Positions 24,803-33,617 of a stretch of DNA of 64,000 bases are shown here, in pieces. The DNA comes from Paramesorhizobium salinisoli (GTDB taxonomy: Bacteria; Pseudomonadota; Alphaproteobacteria; Rhizobiales; Rhizobiaceae). The position numbers were made by a program, and so were the translations under genes. The stretch is from NCBI RefSeq assembly GCF_003335045.1, contig NZ_QOZG01000004.1:372001-436000 (forward strand). The letters run 5' to 3'. Under the pieces are notes generated by a model that was not told the origin of the DNA, ran no database searches, and saw only the letters and a list, made by a program, of their open reading frames with translations. Position 1 is the first letter of the stretch, and every line of letters starts with the position of its first letter.

Positions 24803-25795
24803 TCAATCGCGTCTCGCCATCAGCTTGCGGCCGAGCCGCGAGGCATAGAGTTCCCCGATGATGCCGCGCCGGAACAGAAGCACGCAGATCATGAAGATCG
24901 CGCCGGTGACGACCGTGACGGGGAAATCCGATGTTGCGAGATAGTTCTGCAGCGTCACGACCAGGGCTGCGCCGACGATCGGGCCGATGAGCGTGCCGAT
25001 ACCGCCGAGAAGGGTCATCAGGATGACCTCGCCCGACATCTGCCAACTCACGTCGGTCAACGTGGCGAACTGGAAGACCAGTGCCTTGGCCGCGCCCGCG
25101 AGACCGGCGATAGAAGCCGACATGACGAAAGCGGCGAGCTTGTATCTGCCGACGGAATAGCCGAGCGAAATGGCGCGCGGTTCATTTTCGCGCACGGATT
25201 TGAGGATCATGCCGAAAGGCGAGTTGATGATGCGCCAGATGGCAAAGACACCGATCAGGAAGATGCCCAGAACCATGTAGTACATGTTTATCGGTACGTT
25301 CAGATCAATGAAGCCGAAGAGATGGCCGCGCGGAACGCCCTGGATACCATCCTCGCCCTTGGTGAAATTGGATTGCAGGCAGAAGAAGTAGAACATCTGC
25401 GCCAACGCCAGCGTTACCATGGCGAAATAGATGCCCTGGCGACGAATGGCGAGGAAGCCAATGACAAGGCCAAGAGCCGCCGCTCCGATAACACCGATCA
25501 GGATGCCGATCTCGGGAGGGAGGCCCCATTCCTTGACAGCGTGTGCAGTGATATAGGCCGCTCCGCCGAAAAAGGCGGCATGGCCGAAGGAGAGAAGGCC
25601 GGTATAGCCGAGGAGCAGGTTGAAGGCGCAGGCGAAGAGCGCGAAGCACAGCACCTTCATGATGAAGATCGGATAGAAGAAGAATGGCGCGGCAACAAGC
25701 GCCGCAATGCAGATGACGACCAGCGCGATCTGCAGTGAATGGGCGACGGATTTGCCGTTCCGTCCTGCCAATGATGTCAACGTCGTTTCGGCCAT
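24803..25795 (-). CDS. Branched-chain-amino-acid-type ABC permease, LivM-like
   Basis: A 330-residue inner-membrane permease. The hydrophobic body contains the LivM segments GLLSFGHAAFFGGAAY (about 70-85), AIRRQGIYFAMVTLALAQM and IGVFAIWRIINSPFGMILKSVRENEPRAISLGY, the last forming the contact loop for the ATPase. It is the second permease of the importer. It starts one base after the livH stop, with the GGAGGCGTGAG ribosome binding site overlapping that stop, and its own stop is four bases before the GMC gene. Substrate is unlikely to be branched-chain amino acids given the dehydrogenase. Confidence 0.9.
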   Translation of the reverse strand: MAETTLTSLAGRNGKSVAHSLQIALVVICIAALVAAPFFFYPIFIMKVLCFALFACAFNLLLGYTGLLSFGHAAFFGGAAYITAHAVKEWGLPPEIGILIGVIGAAALGLVIGFLAIRRQGIYFAMVTLALAQMFYFFCLQSNFTKGEDGIQGVPRGHLFGFIDLNVPINMYYMVLGIFLIGVFAIWRIINSPFGMILKSVRENEPRAISLGYSVGRYKLAAFVMSASIAGLAGAAKALVFQFATLTDVSWQMSGEVILMTLLGGIGTLIGPIVGAALVVTLQNYLATSDFPVTVVTGAIFMICVLLFRRGIIGELYASRLGRKLMARRD

Positions 25796-25796
25796 C

Positions 25797-26684
25797 TCAC
25801 GCCTCCTTTCCGAATAGTCCGGCGGGACGGATCAAAAGCACGATCGCCATGATGACGAAGATCACTATATTGGACGCCTCGGGATAGAACACCTTGGTCA
25901 GCCCTTCGCAAAGCCCGAGCAGGTAGCCGGTGACGATGGCGCCGAGAATGGAACCCATGCCGCCGACCACAACCACGGCGAAGACGACGATGATGATGTT
26001 GGAACCCATTAGCGGGCTTACCTGATAGATCGGCGCCGCCATGACGCCGGCGAGGCCGGCCAGCGCCGCACCCAGCCCGTAGGTGAAGGTCAGCAGCAGA
26101 GGCACGTTGATGCCGAAGGCCTTGACCAATGTCGGGTTTTCCGTAGCCGCGCGCAGATAGGCGCCGAGCCTGGTCTTTTCGATCAGGAGCCATGTTCCGA
26201 GACAGACAATGAGTGACGCGACAACCACCCAGGCGCGGTAGTTGGGCAGGAACATGAAGCCGAGATTCTGTCCACCGGCGAGCGATGGCGGTACGGCATA
26301 GGGCTGGCCTGCCGCGCCGTAATAATAGCGGAAGGCGCCTTCGATCACGAGCGCCAGGCCGAAGGTGAAGAGAAGCCCGTAGAGCGGGTCGAGATTGTAA
26401 AGACGCGACAGAGCTACCCGCTCGATGATGGCGCCGCCAAGCCCGATGATGAGGGGAGCGAGGATCAGGGCCGGCCAGTAACCGATGCCGAACTGCGTCA
26501 GGAGCAGATAGCCGACGAAAGCGCCCAGCATATATTGCGCGCCATGGGCGAAATTGATCACGCGCAGGAGCCCGAAGATGATGGCGAGGCCGAGGCTCAG
26601 CATGGCGTAAAAGGAGCCGTTGATGAGGCCCACCAGCAATTGTCCGAGCAGGGCCTGAACGGGTATTCCGAAGATCATGGTCAT
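25797..26684 (-). CDS. Branched-chain-amino-acid-type ABC permease, LivH-like
   Basis: A 295-residue inner-membrane permease. The typical segments are GLINGSFYAMLSLGLAIIFGLLRVINFAHGA (about 17-47), GLLFTFGLALVIEGAFRYYYG, the ATPase-contact loop TRLGAYLRAATENPTLVKAFG (about 182-202), and GGMGSILGAIVTGYLLG. It pairs with the LivM-like protein. The ATG at 26684 is five bases after the livF stop, and a second ATG at 26678 is possible. Confidence 0.92.
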   Translation of the reverse strand: MTMIFGIPVQALLGQLLVGLINGSFYAMLSLGLAIIFGLLRVINFAHGAQYMLGAFVGYLLLTQFGIGYWPALILAPLIIGLGGAIIERVALSRLYNLDPLYGLLFTFGLALVIEGAFRYYYGAAGQPYAVPPSLAGGQNLGFMFLPNYRAWVVVASLIVCLGTWLLIEKTRLGAYLRAATENPTLVKAFGINVPLLLTFTYGLGAALAGLAGVMAAPIYQVSPLMGSNIIIVVFAVVVVGGMGSILGAIVTGYLLGLCEGLTKVFYPEASNIVIFVIMAIVLLIRPAGLFGKEA

Positions 26685-26689
26685 GGCCG

Positions 26690-27392
<703 letters not shown>

Positions 27393-27400
<8 letters not shown>

Positions 27401-28214
27401 GTTCTGTTCCCATATAGGCGATGCGGACGCGCTCGTCCTGGCTGACGGTGCGATAGTCGCCGGCGGCCAGGATTTCGCCACGCTGCAGCACTGTGACATG
27501 ATCACAGATATCGGCGACCACCCTCAGATTGTGTTCCACCATCAGCACGGCGCGGTCGCGCGCCACCTTGGTGATGAGCCGGGCGACATTGCCGACGTCC
27601 TCCTGGCCCATGCCGGCCATGGGCTCGTCGAGAAGCAGAACCTTTGGATCGAGCGCCAGCGTGGTGGCGATTTCCAGCACGCGCTTGCGGCCGTAGGAAA
27701 GGTCCGCGGCAAGGGCGTTGCGCGCGTCCTTCAGCCCGACTTCTTCGAGAAGCTGCATCGCCCGTTCATTGAGTTCATCGAGTGCGCTCATGGGCCGCCA
27801 GAACTGTATTGCGAGCCCGTTCGGCCGCTGCAGCGCGACGCGGACATTTTCCAGTACTGTCAGGTGCGGAAAGATCGCCGAGATCTGGAAGGAGCGGACG
27901 AGGCCCATCCGCGCGACCTTTGCCGGAGGCGTCCTGGTAATGTTTTCGCCGAGAAGCGTGATGGTGCCGCTGGTCGGCTGCAGGAATTTGGTGAGCAGAT
28001 TGAAGACCGTCGTCTTGCCTGCGCCATTCGGGCCGATCAGCGCGTGCACCTTGGCATGGTGCACGTCGAGATCGACATTGTTGACGGCATTGAAGCCGCC
28101 GAAATCCTTGCGCAGGCCGCGGGCGGAGAGAACCACCCGGGCCTTTGCCTGATCAGGACCCGGCGAGGCTTCAGCCTTCGCCGGATCATCCATGATTGCC
28201 GCTTTCATAGCCAA
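27393..28214 (-). CDS. Branched-chain-amino-acid-type ABC transporter ATPase, LivG-like
   Basis: A 273-residue ATPase. Walker A is GPNGAGKTT (about 60-68), the LivG-type signature LSYGRKRVLEIATTLA (about 170-185) and Walker B VLLLDEPMAGMG (about 189-200). It has a charged, proline-containing N-terminal extension of about 25 residues before the ABC core. The start is TTG at 28214 or ATG at 28208; neither changes the domain. It begins five bases after the stop of the binding-protein gene. Confidence 0.92.
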
Positions 28215-28218
28215 GGCC

Positions 28219-29427
28219 TTATTGTGAAACCAGCGGGCAGCCGCTTTCCTGCGCCGTCAGGTAAGCTTGGTCGCCGGGGATGGTCGCCAGCACCTTGTAA
28301 TAGTCCCAGGGCTCCTTGCTCTCGTCCGGCTTTTTGACCTCCATCAGGTACATGTCGTAGACCATGCGCCCGTTCGCCAACACCTTGCCGCCGCGGGCAA
28401 AGACATCTTCCACCGGCATTTCATGGAGCTTCTTGGCGACGGCCTCGCTTTCATCCGTCCCCGCTGCCTGAATGGCCTTCAGATACTGCGTCACAGCGGA
28501 ATAGGTGCCGGTATGGATCATGTTCGGCATGCGGCCGGTGCGCTCGAAGAACTTGCGACCGAAGGCGCGCGACTGGTCGTCCCGGTCCCAGTAGAAGCCT
28601 TCGGTCAGCGTCAGGCCCTGCGCCGCTTCGAGGCCGAGGCCATGGACTTCCGACAGCGTGAAAAGAAGCGCCGCGAGGCGCTGGCCGCCGGCAACGATGC
28701 CGAACTCGGAGGCTTGCTTGATGGCGTTGGCCGTATCGAGACCGGCATTGGCGAGGCCGATCACCTTGGCCCCGGATGACTGGGCTTGCAGCAGGAACGA
28801 CGAATAGTCGGTGGTGGCGAGCGGATGGCGGACGGAGCCGAGGACCTTTCCGCCCTTCGACGTCACGAATTTGGAAGTCTGCTCTTCCAGCGAGTAGCCG
28901 AAGGCATAATCGGCGGTGAGGAAGAACCAGCTGTCGCCGCCCTGCTCGACCAACGCGCCGCCTGTGCCAACAGCCAGCGCGTGCGTGTCATAGGCCCAAT
29001 GGAAACCGTAGGGCGAGCATTGCTTGCCCGTCAACTCGGTCGTCGCCGGGCCGGTGGCGATGGTGATTTTCTTCTTCTCCTTGGAAAGCCCCTGAACGGC
29101 AAGAGCCACCGATGAGGTGGTCAGTTCCATGATGGAATCGACCTGCTCGGTGTCATACCATTGGCGTGCGATATTCGACGCGATATCCGCCTTGTTCTGG
29201 TGATCGGCGGTGATGATCTCGATCGGGGCGTCGAGAACCTTGCCGCCGAAATCCTCTGCGGCCATCTTGGCGGCTTCATAGGACCATTTGCCGCCGAAAT
29301 CGGCATAGACGCCGGACTGGTCGTTGAGGATGCCGATCTTGACCTTGCCGTCGGAAATCTCGGCGCTTTGCGCGGAAATGACAGTTGCGGCCAGCAAGGC
29401 GGCGGATGCGATTGCCAATAGCTTCAT
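28219..29427 (-). CDS. Periplasmic substrate-binding protein of the Liv-type importer
   Basis: A 402-residue type I periplasmic binding protein of the Leu/Ile/Val-binding family. A signal peptide of about 22 residues (MKLLAIASAALLAATVISAQSA) precedes the two-lobed body, with KIGILNDQSGVYADFGGKWSYEAAKMA at the start. Length and sequence fit the ABC importers for aromatic or short-chain compounds rather than the amino acid binding LivJ/LivK (about 370). It is the first gene of the operon for the importer and the GMC dehydrogenase. The ATG at 29427 follows GGAGGAGAAC. The divergent LysR gene is the likely regulator. Confidence 0.9.
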   Translation of the reverse strand: MKLLAIASAALLAATVISAQSAEISDGKVKIGILNDQSGVYADFGGKWSYEAAKMAAEDFGGKVLDAPIEIITADHQNKADIASNIARQWYDTEQVDSIMELTTSSVALAVQGLSKEKKKITIATGPATTELTGKQCSPYGFHWAYDTHALAVGTGGALVEQGGDSWFFLTADYAFGYSLEEQTSKFVTSKGGKVLGSVRHPLATTDYSSFLLQAQSSGAKVIGLANAGLDTANAIKQASEFGIVAGGQRLAALLFTLSEVHGLGLEAAQGLTLTEGFYWDRDDQSRAFGRKFFERTGRMPNMIHTGTYSAVTQYLKAIQAAGTDESEAVAKKLHEMPVEDVFARGGKVLANGRMVYDMYLMEVKKPDESKEPWDYYKVLATIPGDQAYLTAQESGCPLVSQ

Positions 29428-29459
29428 CTTGTTCTCCTCCCAATGGTGCGGCGCTCGTT

Positions 29460-29479
29460 AAACAGGAGTGATCCTGTTT
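29460..29479. promoter_or_regulatory. Perfect dyad upstream of the Liv-type operon
   Basis: AAACAGGA and TCCTGTTT are perfect inverted arms around GTGA, 33 bases upstream of the binding-protein start and in the 287-base divergent region shared with the LysR-type gene. It may be an operator or, on the RNA, a 5' hairpin. Confidence 0.45.
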
Positions 29480-29714
29480 CAGCAGCCGATAATCCCGATT
29501 TTCGTCGTGAATGATTTTCGCAGCTTCACGACTCTCCCTGCCGTGGAACGCGCGTAATGGTTCCTCCTCCCACATCATAGGCCGTTTTTCCCGCTGGCGG
29601 CTATCACGTGTTCTTAAAAGCCTAGCATTGACAAATGCGTACAAGAACAACAATTTTCGAACAGGTTCCGTACAAATATGCACAGATGTCTTCAGGCAAA
29701 GAGGAAAGAGCGCC

Positions 29715-30626
29715 GTGCGGCAGTTCACGTGGGACGATCTTCAATATTTTCTGGCCGTTGCGCGCACCGGGCAGCTCTCTACGGCGGCGCGCAGGCTGAG
29801 GACGAACCACGCCACCGTTTCGCGGCGGATCGACCGCCTGGAGCAGGCGCTTTCGGCCAAGCTTTTCGAGCGTAACCCGCGCGGCTACATGCTGACGCCG
29901 CTTGGTGAGAGGCTGATGGAACCGGCCGAGGTCATGGAGCGCGAGGCGGGGAAATTCCAGACGGAGGCTACCGGCAACATGGCGTCACTTTCGGGTGTGG
30001 TGCGCTTGAGCACGCTTGAGGGCTTCGGCAATTTTTTCCTCGCGGAGCGCCTGCCCGTCATGGCGCAAGCCTATCCCGGATTGTCGGTAGAGGTTGTGAC
30101 GATCCAGCAGATCGTATCCCTGTCGCGCCGCGAGGCGGAACTGTCGATCACGCTGCACCCGCCGCGCACCGGGGCATACCAGCATGAGAAACTCACCTCC
30201 TACCGGCTGTTCATCTATGGCTCCGCCGACTATCTCGCGAGGCATCCGCCAATCAGGCAGCGCAAGGATCTCTCCACCCACCCATTCATCGGCTATATCG
30301 AGGATATGGTTTTTACGCCGGGGCTCGATTACATGCGCGAGATACTGCCCGGCCTTCGACCGGCTTATCAGAGTTCCAGCATCCATGCGCAACTGAGCGC
30401 GGCGCTGGCCGGCTATGGCCTCTGTGTGCTGCCTTATTACATCGCCGGCAAGCATGACACGCTGGTGCCGGTGTTGCCTGCGGAAATGCATCTGGTGCGC
30501 GATTATTGGCTGAGTTGCCACGACGATGTGGTGGCTGCACCACGAATCCGCGTTCTGACTGACTTCATCAGGCGCGAGGCGCGCAGCTTTTCGGCGAGTT
30601 TTCTGGGGGAGGCGCTGCTGGACTGA
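29715..30626 (+). CDS. LysR-type transcriptional regulator
   Basis: A 303-residue protein. The N-terminal winged helix-turn-helix is WDDLQYFLAVARTGQLSTAARRLRTNHATVSRRIDRLEQALSAKLF (about 5-50). The effector-binding domain follows from about residue 85. The GTG at 29715 is used because GAGGAAAG precedes it and it begins the conserved part; the open frame runs back to 29511. LysR proteins usually control the divergent operon, so this one probably regulates the Liv-type importer and GMC dehydrogenase in response to their substrate. The gene ends 50 bases before tRNA-Val on the other strand. Confidence 0.9.
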   Translation: MRQFTWDDLQYFLAVARTGQLSTAARRLRTNHATVSRRIDRLEQALSAKLFERNPRGYMLTPLGERLMEPAEVMEREAGKFQTEATGNMASLSGVVRLSTLEGFGNFFLAERLPVMAQAYPGLSVEVVTIQQIVSLSRREAELSITLHPPRTGAYQHEKLTSYRLFIYGSADYLARHPPIRQRKDLSTHPFIGYIEDMVFTPGLDYMREILPGLRPAYQSSSIHAQLSAALAGYGLCVLPYYIAGKHDTLVPVLPAEMHLVRDYWLSCHDDVVAAPRIRVLTDFIRREARSFSASFLGEALLD

Positions 30627-30675
30627 AATGGCGTCCGCTGGACTTGTGGCGAACCAGCAAAGTTTTTTGAGTGGA

Positions 30676-30750
30676 TGGTGGGCGTGACAGGGATTGAACC
30701 TGTGACCCCTGCAATGTCAATGCAGTGCTCTCCCGCTGAGCTACACGCCC
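30676..30750 (-). tRNA. tRNA-Val (anticodon GAC)
   Basis: On the minus strand the 75-base gene starts GGGCGTGTAGCTCAG and ends CACGCCCACCA. The acceptor stem pairs GGGCGTG with CACGCCC, the D-arm is GCTCAGCGGGAGAGC, the anticodon arm CTGCATTGACATTGCAG carries GAC, and the T-arm is CAGGTTCAATCCCTG. The CCA end is encoded. Confidence 0.98.
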
Positions 30751-30886
30751 ATCCGTGGAGGCGCATACACCATATCGGCATGCGCCCGTCAATGCCTGAT
30801 TTTGAATTTCAGGACTGATTTGAACTTCCGCCGTTTTTCCATTTCGCCAGGCGGAAGGTCAAGCCAGTCAAGTCGGTCTGGTCTGG

Positions 30887-31249
30887 TCAGGCAGCGACCA
30901 GCATCTTTTCGATCTCGTTGACGAGATCGCGCAAATGGAACGGCTTCGACAGGACCTTTGCATCCTTCGGCGCGTTCGAATCCGGATTGAGCGCCACCGC
31001 GGCAAAGCCGGTGATGAACATAACCTTGAGGTCGGGATCGATCTCTGTGGCACGGCGCGCGAGCTCAATCCCGTCCATCTCAGGCATGACGATGTCGGTC
31101 AAAAGCAGCGAGAAGGGCTCCTCGCGAAGCCGCTCATAGGCGCTGGCGCCGTTGTCGAAATGGGTAACGTGATAGCCCGCCTTCTCCAGCGCTTTCACCA
31201 GAAAGCGGCGCATATCATTGTCATCTTCCGCTAGAAGAATTCTTTTCAT
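30887..31249 (-). CDS. cpdR: Response regulator CpdR, single receiver domain
   Basis: A 120-residue stand-alone receiver domain. It begins MKRILLAEDDNDMRRFLVKALEKAGYHV; the acidic pocket is E8/D9 and the phosphorylated aspartate is D52 in LLLTDIVMPEMDGI. The threonine lies in MFITGF and the lysine in LSKPFHLRDL. There is no output domain. In alphaproteobacteria unphosphorylated CpdR delivers cell-cycle substrates to the ClpXP protease, and its phosphorylation by the CckA-ChpT relay turns this off. The start at 31249 is chosen because the six residues before it are not part of the family. It is a single gene just upstream of tRNA-Val on the same strand. Confidence 0.93.
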   Translation of the reverse strand: MKRILLAEDDNDMRRFLVKALEKAGYHVTHFDNGASAYERLREEPFSLLLTDIVMPEMDGIELARRATEIDPDLKVMFITGFAAVALNPDSNAPKDAKVLSKPFHLRDLVNEIEKMLVAA

Positions 31250-31622
31250 TGGTCCGTCCGAATTCATGGTCGCTCTGCCGCTGGCCTGCCCACACTAGCT
31301 CACTGGGCGCGGCGGGCGACTCAACCCGTTTGAAGAAACGCCTTTTTGGTAAATATCGAATGAATGCAGGGCTTGACAATAGAGACAGAGCAGTTGGTTT
31401 GTCGATAGGCTGGGTTGTCGCCCGCACAGGGCTGCCGGATGGCCAGCCGGGTGGTCACATTGCCGAGAACGGCGGACGAGCGGGCCTCCGGGGACTGGAC
31501 AGCATGGCGTTCTGCTGGCACTTTCTCCCGATGACATTTTCCGCCCGAACGGCCGACCGCACCATGGACGACATTTCTGCGATAATTACCAGGGATAATA
31601 ATGGTGAGCGAATGGTGGGCCG
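31250..31622. other. Intergenic region between cpdR and the N-formylglutamate amidohydrolase gene
   Basis: 373 bases holding the promoters of both divergent genes. A plus-strand open frame of 125 residues (31249-31626) ends at the start of the next gene in an ATGA overlap, but it has no ribosome binding site and its composition is not that of a protein I know. No palindrome, riboswitch or repeat was recognised. Confidence 0.5.
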
Positions 31623-32513
31623 ATGAGCTTGGAGTGCGATTTTTCCGTCGTTCCGCCGCATGAGGTTCGTGCACCGGCGGAGCAGCGCATTCCCTTCGTG
31701 TTCGATTCGCCGCATAGCGGGCGCTATTATCCGTCCCGGTTCCTTGCCTCCTCCAGACTTGACGAATACGCGATCCGCCGGTCGGAGGATTGCTATGTCG
31801 AGGAATTGTTCGGCGCCGCCGTGGCGCTTGGGGCGCCGATGCTCCTGGCGAATTTCCCGCGCGCCTATCTCGACGTCAACCGGGAGCCTTACGAACTCGA
31901 CCCGCGCATGTTTGCCGAACCGCTGCCGCCTTACGCCAATGCCCAGTCGGCGCGGGTGGCGGGCGGGCTCGGCACGGTGCCGAGGCTGGTGGGTGAGGGG
32001 CAGGACATCTATCCCGGCAAATTGCCACTCACCGAGGCGCTGGAGCGGATCGAGACGCTCTATAAGCCTTACCATGCGGTGTTGAGCCGGCTGATCGCGG
32101 ATACGCAGCGCCGCTTCGGCTATTGCGTGCTGATAGACTGCCATTCCATGCCGGCGGGCATAAAGGTGGGTGATGGCATCGGGCGACCGGATTTCATTAT
32201 CGGCGACCGGTTCGGCATGTCGTGCAGCGACGGCCTTTCCGCCGCGGCGATCGAACTTCTGCGCGACATGGGCTATGCGGTCGCGCATAACAAGCCTTAT
32301 GCCGGGGGCTACATCACAGAGCATTACGGGCGGCCGACAAGGGGTTTTCACGCGCTGCAGATCGAAGTCAATCGTGGTCTCTATCTTAACGAGCGTACAT
32401 TCGCAAAGCATGCCGGTTTTGAACTGCTTCGCAAGGATATCGACATGTTCCTGGCCGATCTGTCCTCATTGCCGGACTATCATTTCGGCGTGCCCCCGCT
32501 TGCTGCGGAATGA
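31623..32513 (+). CDS. N-formylglutamate amidohydrolase-family protein
   Basis: A 296-residue zinc-type hydrolase. The family start is VFDSPHSGRYYP (about residues 26-37), followed by DEYAIRRSEDCYVEELF, the YLDVNREPYELDPRMF segment (about 80-95), DCHSMP (about 172-177) and GGYITEHYGRPTRGFHALQIEVNRGLYLNE (about 226-255), which include the metal-binding His and Glu residues. Enzymes of this family cleave N-formyl-L-glutamate to formate and glutamate in one branch of histidine degradation. No other hut gene is near, so its role may be more general. Gene length matches the family. The mmgR-like RNA lies downstream on the opposite strand. Confidence 0.87.
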   Translation: MSLECDFSVVPPHEVRAPAEQRIPFVFDSPHSGRYYPSRFLASSRLDEYAIRRSEDCYVEELFGAAVALGAPMLLANFPRAYLDVNREPYELDPRMFAEPLPPYANAQSARVAGGLGTVPRLVGEGQDIYPGKLPLTEALERIETLYKPYHAVLSRLIADTQRRFGYCVLIDCHSMPAGIKVGDGIGRPDFIIGDRFGMSCSDGLSAAAIELLRDMGYAVAHNKPYAGGYITEHYGRPTRGFHALQIEVNRGLYLNERTFAKHAGFELLRKDIDMFLADLSSLPDYHFGVPPLAAE

Positions 32514-32606
32514 TTGGCAGGTTGGGCGCTATTTTCGTTTTCGAAATATTGCAGTAATCACGGTCACTCATCGCCGTGGCCTGTCACGTTCTGCTGGGCA
32601 TTAGAC

Positions 32607-32631
32607 AAAAAAAGACCGCCCGTGGGCGGCC
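32607..32631 (-). terminator. Terminator of the mmgR-like RNA
   Basis: A GC-rich hairpin (GGCCGCC CACG GGCGGTC on the minus strand) runs directly into seven T. It is the third hairpin of the RNA. Confidence 0.85.
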
Positions 32632-32685
32632 TAAAGTCTAGGGAGGAAACGCCCAAGGAGGGCATAGACAGGAAACCCTGTCTGA
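32607..32685 (-). ncRNA. mmgR: MmgR/suhB-type small RNA (alpha-r8 family)
   Basis: A minus-strand RNA of about 79 bases. It folds into hairpin 1 (AGACAGG/CCTGTCT around GTTT), hairpin 2 (GCCC/GGGC around TCCTT) and a terminator hairpin (GCCGCC/GGCGGT around CACG) that ends in seven T. Between hairpins 2 and 3 is a single-stranded TTTCCTCCC stretch, able to pair with ribosome binding sites. It lies between an N-formylglutamate-amidohydrolase-like gene and an inositol-monophosphatase-family gene, the setting I recall for the Sinorhizobium meliloti mmgR locus and the Rfam family suhB. That RNA is Hfq-dependent and limits polyhydroxybutyrate granules. Identity rests on structure, promoter and position, not on a covariance search. 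Confidence 0.75.
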
Positions 32686-32690
32686 TGTTT

Positions 32691-32719
32691 ATCCTATGCT
32701 GCGATGCACAAAGGGTCAA
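32691..32719 (-). promoter_or_regulatory. Sigma-70-type promoter of the mmgR-like RNA
   Basis: On the minus strand TTGACC (-35) and TAGGAT (-10) are separated by exactly 17 bases. Transcription would start near 32685, giving a product close to the length known for this RNA family. Confidence 0.75.
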
Positions 32720-32824
32720 GTGAGAAACCGATAATTTGGGCATTTTTTATGCATGCCTAGATATAAGGCATTTTTGCTATGGTTGCCTGGATTGCAACCA
32801 TTCACATTCATTCGGGAGGCCATT

Positions 32825-33610
32825 TTGGTCGTTGAAAAGTCATTCCTTGTGCAGATCGCGGATGCCGCCGCAGCCGAAACCCTTCCGCGGTTTCGCAATC
32901 CCGGTTTGATCGACAATAAATATGCGGTGGGTTTCGACCCGGTGACGGAGGCCGACCGCGAGGCGGAGCGGGCGATCCGCGCCGTGATCCGCAGCGCCTA
33001 TCCCGATCACGGCATCCTGGGTGAGGAGCACGGATCGGAAAATCTCGATCACAGCCATATCTGGGTGATCGATCCCATCGACGGAACCCGGGCATTCATT
33101 TCCGGCCTGCCGGTATGGGGAACGCTGGTGGGGCTGACCATCGACGGAAACGCCGAGGCGGGATTGATGTCGCAGCCCTTTACCGGGGAACTTTTCTATA
33201 GCGATGGCGAGGGAGCGTTTTACGAACGTCTCAGCGTCGGCGAACAGGCGCGGCGTCTGAAAACGCGCGATACCGCAGTGCTTGCCGATGCCACCTTGTT
33301 CACCACTACGCCTGCCCTCTACAAGGGCGCCAAGCGGCTTGCCTACGACCGTCTGGAAGCGGTGGTGCGTCTGCCGCGTTATGGGGTGGATTGCTATGCC
33401 TTCGCGATGGTGGCGGCGGGATTTGCCGATATCGCCGTCGAAGCGGGCTTGCAGCCCTACGATATCGTCGCCTTGATCCCGATCATCGAAAAGGCCGGCG
33501 GTGTGGTGACGCGCTGGGATGGTGGGGCAGCGGAAGAGGGCGGCGACATCATTGCGGCGGCGACGCCGGATCTCCACAAGGCCGCGCTCGACCTGCTTAA
33601 CGCAGGCTGA
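32825..33610 (+). CDS. hisN: Inositol-monophosphatase-family phosphatase, HisN-type histidinol-phosphatase
   Basis: A 261-residue metal-dependent phosphatase. The three family motifs are complete: GEEHGSEN (about residue 66) after the first metal site, WVIDPIDGTRAFISGLPVWGTLVGL (about 80-104), and the C-terminal QPYDIVALIPIIEKAGGVV (about 209-227). The YDIVA form instead of WD and the 'FISGLP' loop point to histidinol-phosphate phosphatase (HisN) rather than SuhB; other members hydrolyse myo-inositol phosphate. The start TTG at 32825 is chosen because GGGAGG lies five bases before it. It is convergent with the hydrolase gene at 33618. Confidence 0.85.
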   Translation: MVVEKSFLVQIADAAAAETLPRFRNPGLIDNKYAVGFDPVTEADREAERAIRAVIRSAYPDHGILGEEHGSENLDHSHIWVIDPIDGTRAFISGLPVWGTLVGLTIDGNAEAGLMSQPFTGELFYSDGEGAFYERLSVGEQARRLKTRDTAVLADATLFTTTPALYKGAKRLAYDRLEAVVRLPRYGVDCYAFAMVAAGFADIAVEAGLQPYDIVALIPIIEKAGGVVTRWDGGAAEEGGDIIAAATPDLHKAALDLLNAG

Positions 33611-33617
33611 TCGGCTG

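Noticed and set aside
31249-31626. 125-residue plus-strand frame ending in an ATGA overlap with the N-formylglutamate amidohydrolase gene
   Set aside because: The overlap is suggestive, but there is no ribosome binding site, the composition is irregular and it overlaps the cpdR start.
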